A DNA stretch of 64,000 nucleotides from Saccharomonospora xinjiangensis XJ-54 (GCF_000258175.1 NZ_JH636049.1:4131482-4195481); one strand, 5' to 3'. Positions 16,965 to 26,465 are shown, counted from the first letter of the stretch. The notes: generated by a model not told the origin, from the sequence alone. A program made the numbers and translations.

Positions 16965-17033
16965 GACGAGGGGACACCGCGCGGGCGGCCCTCGCCGCCA
17001 CGGCCCACTGTCGGGGACGACGACACTCGGACT

Positions 17034-17060
17034 CCGTGGCGGCGGCCCTCGCCGCCACGG
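17034..17060 (-). terminator. Hairpin terminator of the metQNI operon
   Basis: CCGTGGCGGCG and CGCCGCCACGG form a perfect 11-bp stem with a 5-base loop, eight bases beyond the metI stop. The right half, GCGGCCCTCGCCGCCACGG, is also present as a direct repeat about 59 bases earlier (16983-17001). Being symmetric, it may work in both directions. Confidence 0.72.
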
Positions 17061-17068
17061 ACATCTCC

Positions 17069-17731
17069 TCAGCGGCGTAGCGCGGCGCTGGCGAGGCGGT
17101 TGCCGAGGAACTGCACAACCTGCACCAGCACGATCATCAGGACCACGGCGACGGCGGTGACCGTCCAGTCGAACTGGTGGTAGCCGTAGGTGATGGCGAA
17201 GTCGCCAAGGCCGCCGCCACCGACGGCGCCCGCGACGGCGCTCATGTCCACCACGGCGACGAAGACGAACGTGTAGCCGAGGATCAGCGGTCCCAGCGCC
17301 TCGGGGACCAGCAGCGTCACGATGATCCGAAGTGGACTCGCGCCCATGGCGCGGGCCGCTTCGATCACGCCGGGGTCGATCGTGACGAGGTTCTGCTCCA
17401 CGATGCGGGAGATTCCGAACGTGGCCGCGAGGACGAGCGCGAACGTCGCCGCCGCCGTCCCGAGTTGGGTGCCGACGACCGTGATCGTGAGCGGGCCGAT
17501 CGCCGTGATGAAGATGATGAACGGGATCGGCCTGATGATGTTCACCACGACGTTCAGCACGGTGTGCACGACGCGGTTCGCCCACAAGCCCTGCGGACGG
17601 GTCGTGTAGAGGAGGATGCCGAGCAGCAACCCCAGGACGCCGCCGACGACGAGTGTGGCCGTGACCATCCACAGTGTCTGGCCGATCGAGTCGAGCAGCA
17701 CCGGGCCCAGCGTGTCCCAGTCGGTGTTCAC
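17069..17731 (-). CDS. metI: Methionine ABC transporter permease
   Basis: A 220-aa permease with five or six membrane helices and the EAA-loop pattern IEAARAMGASPLRIIVTLLVPEAL, matching MetI in length and order. It starts at GTG 17731, overlapping the metN stop by four bases. It forms the channel of the importer with MetN as ATPase and the MetQ protein as receptor. Confidence 0.92.
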   Translation of the reverse strand: MNTDWDTLGPVLLDSIGQTLWMVTATLVVGGVLGLLLGILLYTTRPQGLWANRVVHTVLNVVVNIIRPIPFIIFITAIGPLTITVVGTQLGTAAATFALVLAATFGISRIVEQNLVTIDPGVIEAARAMGASPLRIIVTLLVPEALGPLILGYTFVFVAVVDMSAVAGAVGGGGLGDFAITYGYHQFDWTVTAVAVVLMIVLVQVVQFLGNRLASAALRR

Positions 17732-18762
17732 ACCGTCACCTCCTGCACCTCTGTCACCTCACGCAATTCGGCCACCAGCGCGTCAACGTCCGGGTCCTCA
17801 CCGATCAACTCCAGCGTCAGCCCGCCGAACGACTGGCCGCCCAGCTCCTTGATGCCGCCGTAGACGATCTCGAAACGCACGCCGTGCCGTGCTTGCGCAC
17901 CCGACAGGACCGCGCCGATGGTGCTGCCGTCACGCACACGAGCGGTGACGAGCCGACCCGGATGCCGGGTGCGGATGCGTTCCAGGTTCGCGCCCCGCGG
18001 CTGGTCGCGCAGGACCGTCTCCACGAACCGCCGGGTCGTCTCGTGCTGCGGGTCGGTGAACACGTCGAGCACCGTGCCCTGCTCGACGATCCTGCCGGAG
18101 TCGAGTACCGCGACCCGGTCGGCGATCTCGCGCACGACCTCCATCTCGTGGGTGATCACCAGGATCGTGACACCGAGTTCGGTGTTCACCCGCTTCAACA
18201 GCCGGAGTACCTCGGCCGTCGTCTCCGGATCGAGCGCACTCGTGGACTCGTCGGCCAGCAGGATCTTCGGGTCCGTGGCGAGCGCCCTCGCGATGCCGAC
18301 CCGCTGTTTCTGCCCTCCCGACAACTGGTCGGGGTAATGCCACGCCTTGTCGAGGATGCCGACGAACGTCAACAGTTCCGCGACGCGCCTCTCGATGTCG
18401 GCCTTCGGCCAGCCCGCGATCTTGAGCGGGTAGGCGACGTTGCCGAAAACCGTGCGGGAGCGCAGCAGGTTGAACTGCTGGAAGATCATGCCGATCTCGC
18501 GGCGCACCGCGCGCAGCCTGCGCTCGCCGAGGGCGGTGATGTCGGTGCCGTCCACGATCACCCGGCCGCTCGTGACCCGCTCCAGTGCGTTGACCAGCCG
18601 CACGAGGGTGCTCTTGCCCGCGCCGGAGTGGCCGATGATCGCGAACACGTCTCCGGCCTCCACGGTGAGGTCGATGCCGTCGAGCGCGGTGACCGGGTCC
18701 CGGCCTGACGTGCGGAACACCTTGCTCACGTCCCGCAGTTCGATCAGCGGCCTCGCCGTCAT
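17728..18762 (-). CDS. metN: Methionine ABC transporter ATP-binding protein
   Basis: A 344-aa ATPase with Walker A GHSGAGKST, signature LSGGQKQR, Walker B ILLADE and switch His in VITHEMEVV. The C-terminal 85 residues form the NIL regulatory domain typical of MetN (FEIVYGGIKELGGQSFGGL), which binds methionine to inhibit transport. It is coupled to metQ and metI through four-base overlaps. Confidence 0.95.
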   Translation of the reverse strand: MTARPLIELRDVSKVFRTSGRDPVTALDGIDLTVEAGDVFAIIGHSGAGKSTLVRLVNALERVTSGRVIVDGTDITALGERRLRAVRREIGMIFQQFNLLRSRTVFGNVAYPLKIAGWPKADIERRVAELLTFVGILDKAWHYPDQLSGGQKQRVGIARALATDPKILLADESTSALDPETTAEVLRLLKRVNTELGVTILVITHEMEVVREIADRVAVLDSGRIVEQGTVLDVFTDPQHETTRRFVETVLRDQPRGANLERIRTRHPGRLVTARVRDGSTIGAVLSGAQARHGVRFEIVYGGIKELGGQSFGGLTLELIGEDPDVDALVAELREVTEVQEVTV

Positions 18763-19724
18763 CGCTTCGCCGTCCGCACCGTGTCCGACAGCGTGGCGAG
18801 GATGTCCTCCAGCTCCTGCTGGGGGCGCGCAACCGGCACGGACGTGCCGCGCGACTCGGTCTTCACGGCGTCGAGCACCTCGGGGTGGTGGAACAGTTCG
18901 ACGACCCTGCGATACGTCGGGTTGTCCTTGTCCTCGGCACGCGCCGCGATGATGTTGATGTAGGGCTCGGCGGCGTCGCTGCGGGGATCGTCGGAGTACA
19001 GCGCCTTGCTCGGGTCGAGTCCCGCGTCGAGGGCGAACCCGTTGTTCACGATGGAGGCGTCCACCGAGTCGAGCACGGCGACGGTCTGAGCGGCATCGAC
19101 GGGGGTCACCTCCACCTTCGACGCGGACTTGTCGATCTCGGCGGGCGTGGACAGCGCGCTCCCACCGTCCCCCAGGCTGATCAGCCCCGCTTCCTGGAGC
19201 ACCAGCAGCGCCCTCGCCTGGTTCGTGGGGTCCTTCGGGATCGCCACCGTGCCGCCCTCAGGAATCTCCTCGACGGCGGCGTGCTCGCGCGAGTACAGCG
19301 ACAGCGGCACCACGTACGTGGAGCCGATCGGCGTCAGGTCGTCGTCGTTCGAGACGTTGTAGTTCGCGAGGAAAAGCACGTGCTGGAACAGGTTGAGATC
19401 GGTCTGTCCCTGCGACAGCGCCGGGTTCGGCTGGTTGTAGTCGCTGAAGCTGACCGTCTCGATCCGGATTCCCTCGTCCTCGGCGAGTCGCGTGAACGCC
19501 GTCCAGTAGTCCGAACCCGCCTCCGTGGTGCCGATGCGGACCGTCACGGTGTCCTGCGCTGTGTCATCCGATTCACCGCCCGTGAGGACGACGGTGACCG
19601 CGACGAGCGCGGCCACCAGAGCGACACCGAGCGCGATGAACGGTGCTTTCGAACGCCGGGGTCGTTCGGGGAGCCGGACTTCGGCCCCGCCTCCACCGGT
19701 GCTGTCGCTGTCGTGTGTCTGCAT
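18759..19724 (-). CDS. metQ: MetQ/NlpA-family substrate-binding protein
   Basis: A 321-aa NlpA-family receptor (VRIGTTEAGSDYWTAF, then SFSDYNQPNPALSQG, LNLFQHVLFL, VPLSLYSREH). The N-terminus carries a 30-residue polar lead, a basic RPRRSK and a single hydrophobic helix at about 33-52, with no lipobox Cys. MetQ is normally a lipoprotein, so this one appears anchored by an uncleaved helix. GGAAGG lies just upstream of the ATG at 19724, which rules out the longer frame. First gene of the metQNI operon. Confidence 0.9.
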   Translation of the reverse strand: MQTHDSDSTGGGGAEVRLPERPRRSKAPFIALGVALVAALVAVTVVLTGGESDDTAQDTVTVRIGTTEAGSDYWTAFTRLAEDEGIRIETVSFSDYNQPNPALSQGQTDLNLFQHVLFLANYNVSNDDDLTPIGSTYVVPLSLYSREHAAVEEIPEGGTVAIPKDPTNQARALLVLQEAGLISLGDGGSALSTPAEIDKSASKVEVTPVDAAQTVAVLDSVDASIVNNGFALDAGLDPSKALYSDDPRSDAAEPYINIIAARAEDKDNPTYRRVVELFHHPEVLDAVKTESRGTSVPVARPQQELEDILATLSDTVRTAKR

Positions 19725-19783
19725 GTCACCTTCCTCAAGGAACCGCACGCGCGCCGATCGTCGTTCGCGTGGCCGATTCCAGC

Positions 19784-19822
19784 GTGTGACAGGGAACGGC
19801 CGTCCGGAAAGCTGTCTCACAC
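19784..19822 (-). promoter_or_regulatory. Imperfect inverted repeat upstream of metQ
   Basis: GTGTGACAG and CTGTCTCACAC pair with a two-base bulge around a 19-base interval, 60-100 bases upstream of metQ. It could be an operator or an RNA leader stem. It does not match a SAM riboswitch that I can recognise. Confidence 0.3.
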
Positions 19823-19880
19823 GGTGGTCAGCCGAGGACGAGATCTCCACCACAGTGATGAGGAAGACGGGTGGCGAGTC

Positions 19881-22196
19881 TTACCGCAGGACAGTGGTCC
19901 TCACCGGTGTTGTGAGCACCCTGTCGGGCCCCACTTCCCTGACCGGCCCCGTCAGTTCGAACGACGACGAGCACGGCAGATCTGCCACGGAGCGGCCGAC
20001 ATACACCCCGATCGTTCCTGGCTCGACGATGCGGCGCAGGGTGCGTCCGGTGAAGCTGGTGCGGTCGGCGTGGAGGGTGAAGGTGATCCGCACGACCTCA
20101 CCCGGCGCGAGATCGACACGGGCGAAACCCGCAAGCTGCCGCACCGGCCGGGTCACCTGAGCCTCCACGTCGTCGAGGTAGAGCTGCACCACCTCCGAGC
20201 CGGCTCGGTCACCGCTGTTGCGCACATCGACGGTGATGTCGAGGCTGCCGTCGGTGGGCACGCGTTCGGCGCTGAGGGTGAGGCCGCTGTGGTCGAAGGT
20301 CGTGTACGAAAGGCCGTGCCCGAAGGGGAAAGCCGGAGTCGGGTCGAGGTTGCTGATGCCGTCGCTGTTGGCCCCGAGCGGAGGATGCAGGTAGGTGCCC
20401 GGCTGCCCGCCGGGGTGTCGCGGCACCTGGACCGGAAGCCTTCCCGACGGGGCCACGCGTCCGGAAAGGACGGCAGCCAGCGCGGAGCCACCCTCCTCGC
20501 CGGGCAGGAAAGCCTGCACGACGGCAGCCGCATGGTCGGCGTGGGTGCCCAGTGCGTAAGGGCGGCCGGAGACCACCACGATCACCACCGGTGTGCCGGT
20601 GCTGAGAACAGCCGAGAGCAACTCGTCCTGGACACCGGGCAGCCGCAGGTCCGCGGCGTCGCAGCCCTCACCCGAGGTGCCCTCACCGAACAGTCCTGCC
20701 CGGTCGCCCACGACGGCGACGCACACGTCGGCGCCCTCGGCCGCCGCGACCGCCTCGGCGATGCGCGAGCGGTCATCGTCGTTGACTCCGCACCCCGGGG
20801 CGACGGTGATCTCGGTGTCCGGCAGTTCCGCACGCAGTGCGAGGGGCAGCCCTGCGACCTCGATACCGAGCCCGAACTCAGGGAAACGCGGCAGGACGTG
20901 ATTGGGGTAGGAGTAGCAGCCGAGGAAGGCCAGCGGATCGTCGGCGCACGGGCCGACGAGTGCGATCCTCCGGTGGCTCGTGGCCAGCGGCAACACGCCG
21001 TCATTGGCCAGCAGCACGATCGAGCGCTCGGCGATGTGACGTGCGAGCATCCGGTTTTCCGGAGGGTCCAGGTCGATCGAAGAGTCTACATCGGACTCCG
21101 GGGTCCAGTCGGGATCGAGCAGCCCGAGCTGCGCCTTCTGGCGGAGAACCCGCACGGCGGCACGGTCGATCAGTTTCTCGTCGAGGTCACCTCGTCGGAC
21201 CAGCTCGATCAGGCCGGTGCCGTAGCACAGGGCGTCGGGAAGCTCGACGTCGATCCCGGCCTCCAGCGCGAGTGCTCCCGCGTCGGAGGGGGACGCGGCG
21301 ACCCGGTGCATGGTCGCGAGGAAAGCGACCGCCCAGTAGTCCGACACGACCGTGCCGTCGAATCCCCATTCGTCGCGCAGCAAACCGGTGAGCAGGCTCG
21401 CGTCAGCCGCGGCTGGAACACCATCGAGATCGACGTAGGCGTTCATCACCGAGCCGGCGCCAGCCGCCAGCGCCAATTCGAACGGCGGAAGGATGATGTC
21501 GCGCAGTTCCCTCGGCCCGATCGACACCGGCGCGTGATTGCGAGCCGCCCTCGACGCGGAGTAGCCGGCGAAGTGTTTGAGAGTGGCGATGACACCCGAG
21601 CTCTGTAGTCCCCGGACGTAGGCGCTGCCGAGCATGCCCACGAGGTACGGGTCCTCGCCGAGGGTCTCCTCGACGCGACCCCAACGGTAATCGCGGACGA
21701 CATCCAACACCGGTGACAGTCCTTGATGGACGCCGACCGAACGCATGTCCGCCCCGATCGCCGTCGCCATCCGCTCGACGAGTTCGGGGTCGAACGTGGC
21801 AGCCCAGGCGAGCGGCGCCGGATAGACCGTCGCGCCGTAGGTGGTGAACCCGGTCAGGCATTCCTCGTGCACGATCGCCGGTATCCGCAGCCGGGTGTTG
21901 TCCACGATGCCGCGCTGGAGCCGCACGACCCGCTCCGTGCCGTCGGCGACGCCGACCGGCGCGGTGCCGAACACGCGCGTGAGGTGCCCGAGCCCGTGCT
22001 CTCGCCGCTGTTCGAAGGTGACGCCGCTCTGCGCGAAGACGTCCTGCATGGGCGCGACGTTGCCGTTGAGCTGCTCGTTGCCCGGCCATGCGCTGCCGAG
22101 CTGGGCGACTTTCTCCTCCAGCGTCATCGCGGCGAGCAGGGCCTGCGCGCGCCGGTCCGGGTCCGCCGACGTGTCGTGCCATAGCTGATCGGTCAT
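19881..22196 (-). CDS. Glycoside hydrolase family 3 (beta-xylosidase/beta-glucosidase)
   Basis: A 771-aa cytoplasmic GH3 enzyme without a signal peptide. The N-terminal TIM barrel carries IPAIVHEECLTGF, LKHFAGYSASRAARNHAP and the nucleophile Asp286 in VVSDYWAV. The alpha/beta sandwich and C-terminal fibronectin-like domain (FPFGHGLSYTTF) are both present. The ATG at 22196 has AGGAG five bases upstream; the ATG at 22208 overlaps the LacI stop and is an alternative. The operon with a LacI gene and the divergent sugar importer resemble the Streptomyces bxl xylo-oligosaccharide system, so beta-xylosidase is the preferred inference. Confidence 0.88.
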   Translation of the reverse strand: MTDQLWHDTSADPDRRAQALLAAMTLEEKVAQLGSAWPGNEQLNGNVAPMQDVFAQSGVTFEQRREHGLGHLTRVFGTAPVGVADGTERVVRLQRGIVDNTRLRIPAIVHEECLTGFTTYGATVYPAPLAWAATFDPELVERMATAIGADMRSVGVHQGLSPVLDVVRDYRWGRVEETLGEDPYLVGMLGSAYVRGLQSSGVIATLKHFAGYSASRAARNHAPVSIGPRELRDIILPPFELALAAGAGSVMNAYVDLDGVPAAADASLLTGLLRDEWGFDGTVVSDYWAVAFLATMHRVAASPSDAGALALEAGIDVELPDALCYGTGLIELVRRGDLDEKLIDRAAVRVLRQKAQLGLLDPDWTPESDVDSSIDLDPPENRMLARHIAERSIVLLANDGVLPLATSHRRIALVGPCADDPLAFLGCYSYPNHVLPRFPEFGLGIEVAGLPLALRAELPDTEITVAPGCGVNDDDRSRIAEAVAAAEGADVCVAVVGDRAGLFGEGTSGEGCDAADLRLPGVQDELLSAVLSTGTPVVIVVVSGRPYALGTHADHAAAVVQAFLPGEEGGSALAAVLSGRVAPSGRLPVQVPRHPGGQPGTYLHPPLGANSDGISNLDPTPAFPFGHGLSYTTFDHSGLTLSAERVPTDGSLDITVDVRNSGDRAGSEVVQLYLDDVEAQVTRPVRQLAGFARVDLAPGEVVRITFTLHADRTSFTGRTLRRIVEPGTIGVYVGRSVADLPCSSSFELTGPVREVGPDRVLTTPVRTTVLR

Positions 22197-22204
22197 CGTT
22201 CTCC

Positions 22205-23245
22205 TCATCGAGGTGCCGTCGAATCGCGCACGACGAGCTGGGTGGCCAGCTCGACGTGGTGGGAGTCCAGTGATTCGCCCGCTGCCAGCCGCAGCAGGGT
22301 GCGAAGCGCCACTCTTCCCATGTCGGGCAACGGCTGCCGGACCACCGTCAACGCGGGGGTGGCGAGGCTGGCGAGGATCGTGTCGTCGAAGCCCACCACG
22401 CTGAGATCGTCCGGCACGCGCAGGCCTCGCCGCCTGGCCGCCTCGATCACGCCGAGCGCGGTGGTATCGCTTGCCGCGAACACGGCCGTCGGCGGTTCGG
22501 GAGCCTCCAGTAGTCTGTTACCCATCTCCAGCCCTGCCGGGTAGCTGAATGCCCCGTGCAGGGCGAGGTCCGTGTCCGGCGACACTCCCGCCTTCTCCAG
22601 CGCGGCCCGGTATCCGTGGAGGCGGGCTTGCCCGCACGCGGCGCGCACCGGGCCGCCGACGAACCCGATCCTGCGGTGCCCCAGCGACAGCAGGTGCTCC
22701 GTCGCGGAGAGACCACCGGAGAAATTCGTGGCGCCTACGCTGGTGACGTCCACTCTCGGCAGGTTCAGCGGATCGATCACCACGAGCGGCACGTCTGCCC
22801 TGTCGAAGGCGTCCACCTGCTCCTCGGTGAGTTCCGAGGTGACGACGATGATGCCTTCCCTGCCCGCGGACTTGAGCCGGTTCGCCCAGCTCTCGGGGGT
22901 GGAATCGCCGGCAGGCCCGGTCTGCGCGGCAGGCACCCGGTTGACGACGACGTCCACTGCGGCCTCGGTGGCCGCCTCGGTGACCCCGCGTAGCACTTCG
23001 AGCGAGTACGGGCTGACAAGGTCGTCGAACACCAGGTCCACCACTCGCGCGGCGACCACACTCCGTCTGCCGACAGGGGGAACGTAGCCGAGTTCGCGCG
23101 CGGCCTCCTCCACCCTGGCGCGGGTCGAGGAGGCGACGTCGCCGCGACCGTTGATCACTTTGGACGCTGTAGGAAGGGAAACGCCCGCGGCCTCGGCCAC
23201 CATCGCCAGCGTCGCTCGCCGTGGTGCGCTGGAACGACTCGGCAC
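22205..23245 (-). CDS. LacI-family repressor
   Basis: A 346-aa LacI-type regulator: HTH at about 10-35 (TLAMVAEAAGVSLPTASKVING), hinge near 55-62, then a periplasmic-binding-protein-like sugar domain with IGFVGGP and DDLSVVGFDD. The GTG at 23245 has GGAGG upstream and is preferred over a TTG at 23284, which would lie beyond the first operator. It is likely to repress itself, the GH3 gene and the divergent transporter through the two palindromes in the intergenic region. Confidence 0.9.
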   Translation of the reverse strand: MPSRSSAPRRATLAMVAEAAGVSLPTASKVINGRGDVASSTRARVEEAARELGYVPPVGRRSVVAARVVDLVFDDLVSPYSLEVLRGVTEAATEAAVDVVVNRVPAAQTGPAGDSTPESWANRLKSAGREGIIVVTSELTEEQVDAFDRADVPLVVIDPLNLPRVDVTSVGATNFSGGLSATEHLLSLGHRRIGFVGGPVRAACGQARLHGYRAALEKAGVSPDTDLALHGAFSYPAGLEMGNRLLEAPEPPTAVFAASDTTALGVIEAARRRGLRVPDDLSVVGFDDTILASLATPALTVVRQPLPDMGRVALRTLLRLAAGESLDSHHVELATQLVVRDSTAPR

Positions 23246-23264
23246 CGCAACCTCCACATCAGTT

Positions 23265-23280
23265 TCCGAAAAATTTCGGA
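23265..23280. promoter_or_regulatory. LacI-type operator, copy 1
   Basis: TCCGAAA-AA-TTTCGGA is a perfect 7-bp-arm palindrome, 20 bases upstream of the repressor start. The core CCGAAA-NN-TTTCGG recurs 100 bases away, before the transporter operon. Confidence 0.72.
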
Positions 23281-23366
23281 CCAACTATAGCTGACAGTGC
23301 CGGAAAATCGACCCTTGACCGTGCTTTACCGCGATTCTAAGGTGCGTATCCACACCAGGGTGTTTG

Positions 23367-23380
23367 CCGAAAAGTTTCGG
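23367..23380. promoter_or_regulatory. LacI-type operator, copy 2
   Basis: CCGAAA-AG-TTTCGG repeats the core of copy 1 and ends 24 bases before the ATG of the sugar-binding protein. Streptomyces BxlR is reported to bind CGAA/TTCG inverted repeats, consistent with xylo-oligosaccharide control. Confidence 0.7.
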
Positions 23381-23404
23381 GACCTTCGACGAGGAAGGCG
23401 CGTC

Positions 23405-24718
23405 ATGGCACTGGGTACGAGACGCAGGTCAGCAGCGTTCGCGGCGGGGGCCGCTGCCGTCCTGGCACTGTCGGCCGCTTGCGGAACGAACGGGCCTGCT
23501 GGGGGGTCGGGGGCCAACTCCTGGGCTCTCACAGGTGGCGACGAGCAGACCATCCGGAGTTCCTTCGAGCAGTGGAACCAGGACAAGCCCGATCACGCGA
23601 TCGAAGCCGAATTCTTCGCCAACGACGCCTACAAGCAGAAGATCCGCACGTCCATCGGTGCCGGCGGCGCGCCGACCCTGATCTTCGGCTGGGGTGGGGG
23701 CACCCTGCGCGACTGGGTCGAGGCGGACAAGGTGGTGCCGATCTCGGAGCTGGTGGAGGACGAGGCCGCGCTCACCGAGCGGTTCCTGCCGTCGGTGCTC
23801 GACACCGGCGCCGTTGACGGTGAAATCTACGCACTCCCCAACAACGGCATGCAGCCGGTGCTGCTCTACTACAACAAGAAGCTGTTCGACCGGATCGGTG
23901 CCGAACCACCGGCGACGTGGAGCGAACTCCTGGACCTCGTTCCCCGCTTCACGGAGCAGGGCATCGCGCCGTTCGCGATCGGCGGCCAAAGCCGGTGGCC
24001 CCAGCTGATGTGGCTCGAATACCTGGTCGATCGCCTCGGTGGCCCCGAGGTCTTCGACGCCGTCATCGCGGGCGAACCCGGCGCGTGGTCACACCCCGCT
24101 GTGCTCAAGGCTGGGGAGATGATCCGGGAACTCGTCGATGCGGGCGGGTTCGTCAAGGGCTACAACTCGATCGCGGCCGACAGCGGTGCCGACGCCGCAC
24201 TCCTCTACACCGACAAGGCCGCGATGTACCTCATGGGTTCGTGGGCGTATCCGAGCATCAAGGACTCCGCGCCCCGTTTCATCGCCGAAGGCCACCTCGG
24301 GTACACGACGTTCCCCATGGTTGAAGGGGGTAAAGGGGATTCGGCCAACATCGTCGGTAACCCTGCGAACTACTGGGCTGTGAGCGCCGAGGCGTCCGAG
24401 AAGGAGAGAGCGGCCGCGGCGGCATACCTCACCGAGGGGCTGATGAACGACGACTACGTCACCACTCTGCTGGAGAACGGGTCGGTTCCTCCATTGCGGG
24501 GTGTCGAGAGCAAGCTGTCCACAACGGACGAGTCTGATTACTTGTCGTTCGTGTACGGCCTTGCTGAGAACGCCCCCAACTTCGAACTCTCCTGGGATCA
24601 GGCTCTCTCGCCGAAACAGGCCGACGCGCTGCTGACGAACCTTGAGCAGTTGTTCACCGGAGCGCTGTCGCCCGAACAGTTCTGCTCAGCCATGGACGCG
24701 ACGATCGAACAGAAGTGA
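23405..24718 (+). CDS. Sugar ABC transporter lipoprotein (family 1 solute-binding)
   Basis: A 437-aa extracellular solute-binding protein. A basic n-region and hydrophobic core end in the lipobox LSAAC with Cys26. The mature part shows the family-1 pattern (LYYNKKLFDRIGAEPPATWSE, then MYLMGSWAYPS). GAGGAAGG lies upstream of the ATG. The GTGA overlap with the first permease makes this the first gene of the importer operon. Likely ligands are oligosaccharides cleaved by the divergent GH3 enzyme. Confidence 0.9.
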   Translation: MALGTRRRSAAFAAGAAAVLALSAACGTNGPAGGSGANSWALTGGDEQTIRSSFEQWNQDKPDHAIEAEFFANDAYKQKIRTSIGAGGAPTLIFGWGGGTLRDWVEADKVVPISELVEDEAALTERFLPSVLDTGAVDGEIYALPNNGMQPVLLYYNKKLFDRIGAEPPATWSELLDLVPRFTEQGIAPFAIGGQSRWPQLMWLEYLVDRLGGPEVFDAVIAGEPGAWSHPAVLKAGEMIRELVDAGGFVKGYNSIAADSGADAALLYTDKAAMYLMGSWAYPSIKDSAPRFIAEGHLGYTTFPMVEGGKGDSANIVGNPANYWAVSAEASEKERAAAAAYLTEGLMNDDYVTTLLENGSVPPLRGVESKLSTTDESDYLSFVYGLAENAPNFELSWDQALSPKQADALLTNLEQLFTGALSPEQFCSAMDATIEQK

Positions 24719-25623
24719 CGGCAGTCGTGGACTCGCACCCCGTCGGCGCGCGAACGCGCAGCGCTGGGCCCTCTCCGATCATGGCGGCACCCGCGTTGAT
24801 CTTCTTCGGCGTGTTCGCGCTGGTGCCGCTGGTCGGCGTCGTGGTTCTCAGCTTCGTGCACTGGGACGGCATCGCGCCGATGACGTGGGCGGCGTGGGAC
24901 AACTGGTCGGATGTGCTCACCGACCCCGCCACGCTCAACGCGGTCTGGCTCTCCGTCAAGGTGATGGTGTTCAGCTGGCTGGTGCAGACGCCGATCTCCT
25001 TGCTGCTCGGCGTTCTCGTCGCGGGGCGAGGTCGTTACCGGGCACTGCTCGGTGTCCTGTACTTCCTGCCGATGCTGCTGTCGTCGGCGGCCATCGCGAT
25101 AGCCTTCAAAGCCCTCCTCGACCCGAACTTCGGGATGAGCCTCGCGCTCGACGCCACCTGGCTGGCCAAGGACTGGCTCGGCGACGCGGACCTGGCGCTG
25201 TACGTCGTGGTGTTCGTCATCGCCTGGCAGTTCGTGCCGTTCCACACCCTGCTCTACCAGGCCGGGGTGCGCCAGATCCCGGCATCGCTGTACGAGGCTG
25301 CTCAGCTCGACGGCGCGGGCACCGTGCGGCAGTTCCTCCACATCACCCTGCCGCAACTGCGTTACACGATCATCACGTCGTCCACTCTGATGATGGTGGG
25401 GTCGCTGACGTACTTCGACCTCGTGTTCGTGCTCACCGGCGGAGGGCCGGGGGACGCGACGCGGATGCTACCGCTGCACATGTATCTCACGGGATTCTCC
25501 AGTGACGAGATGGGCAAGGCGAGCACACTCGCCGTCCTGCTCGTCGTCACCGGTCTCACCCTCGCCCTCGGCCTTTCCCGGTGGGCGAACTTCCGCCGAG
25601 GCAGCCAGCTGGAGGGTGTGTGA
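24715..25623 (+). CDS. Sugar ABC transporter permease (MalF-like)
   Basis: A 302-aa permease with six hydrophobic helices and the EAA loop EAAQLDGAGTVRQFLHITLP. The GTG start is inside the stop of the binding-protein gene, and its own stop overlaps the second permease (TGATG). The operon has no ATPase gene; such importers in actinobacteria usually share a common MsiK-type ATPase encoded elsewhere. Confidence 0.9.
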   Translation: MTAVVDSHPVGARTRSAGPSPIMAAPALIFFGVFALVPLVGVVVLSFVHWDGIAPMTWAAWDNWSDVLTDPATLNAVWLSVKVMVFSWLVQTPISLLLGVLVAGRGRYRALLGVLYFLPMLLSSAAIAIAFKALLDPNFGMSLALDATWLAKDWLGDADLALYVVVFVIAWQFVPFHTLLYQAGVRQIPASLYEAAQLDGAGTVRQFLHITLPQLRYTIITSSTLMMVGSLTYFDLVFVLTGGGPGDATRMLPLHMYLTGFSSDEMGKASTLAVLLVVTGLTLALGLSRWANFRRGSQLEGV

Positions 25624-26465
25624 TGGTGGCCGGTACCCGCAGGGGAGCAGGCACGAGGCCCAACGTGCTCGGCGGACTCGCCGGGTTCGCATGGCTGCTC
25701 GTCGTGCTCGTCCCCGTGTACTACGTCGTGATCACGAGCCTGCGCGACCAGGAGGGTTTCTTCTCGGCCAACCCACTGGTTCCCCCTGAGTCCGCGACCC
25801 TCGACAGTTACCGGCTGGTGCTGGAGAACGATTTCCTGCGCTACCTCGGCAACAGTGTGGTGGTGACGCTCGCGACCGTGGTCGTGACCGTCGGGGTGTC
25901 GCTGCTCGCCGCGTACTACGTCGTGAGGGCCGACGGCAGGCTTGCCCGCCTGACATACCAGACGTTCCTGCTCGGGCTCGCGATCCCGTTACAGGCCACG
26001 ATCATTCCGGTCTACTACCTCATCACCCAGGCACACCTCTACGACACCCTGCTGGCGATCATTTTGCCGTCCTCGGCGTTCGCGATCCCGCTGACCGTCG
26101 TGATCCTCGCGAACTTCCTGCGCGACGTCCCGAACGAATTGTTCGAGTCCATGCGTATCGACGGCGCGGGCCACTGGCGGGTGGTGTGGAGTCTGGTGCT
26201 GCCGCTCACCAGGCCCGCCGTGGTCACCGTCGCGGTGTACGACGCGCTGACGGTGTGGAACGGCTTCCTGTTCCCGCTGATCCTCACCCAGAGCCCCGAT
26301 CAGCGGGTGTTGCCGTTGGCCCTCTGGAGCTTCCAAGGGCAGTTCACGGTGAACATCCCCGCGGTGCTCGCGGCGGTGGTTCTCTCGACGCTGCCGGTGC
26401 TCGCCCTGTACATCCTCGGACGGCGCCAGCTCGTCAGCGGCCTGACGGCGGGCTTCGGTCGCTGA
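25623..26465 (+). CDS. Sugar ABC transporter permease (MalG-like)
   Basis: A 280-aa permease with six helices and the EAA-type loop ESMRIDGAGHWRVVWSLVLPL. It starts at the ATG of the TGATG overlap, so the upstream residues of the longer frame are excluded. It completes the three-gene importer. Confidence 0.9.
   Translation: MVAGTRRGAGTRPNVLGGLAGFAWLLVVLVPVYYVVITSLRDQEGFFSANPLVPPESATLDSYRLVLENDFLRYLGNSVVVTLATVVVTVGVSLLAAYYVVRADGRLARLTYQTFLLGLAIPLQATIIPVYYLITQAHLYDTLLAIILPSSAFAIPLTVVILANFLRDVPNELFESMRIDGAGHWRVVWSLVLPLTRPAVVTVAVYDALTVWNGFLFPLILTQSPDQRVLPLALWSFQGQFTVNIPAVLAAVVLSTLPVLALYILGRRQLVSGLTAGFGR

Noticed and set aside
19725..19880. SAM riboswitch upstream of metQ
   Set aside because: The expected conserved cores of SAM-I, SAM-II or SAM-IV could not be found on the minus strand; only an imperfect inverted repeat is present.
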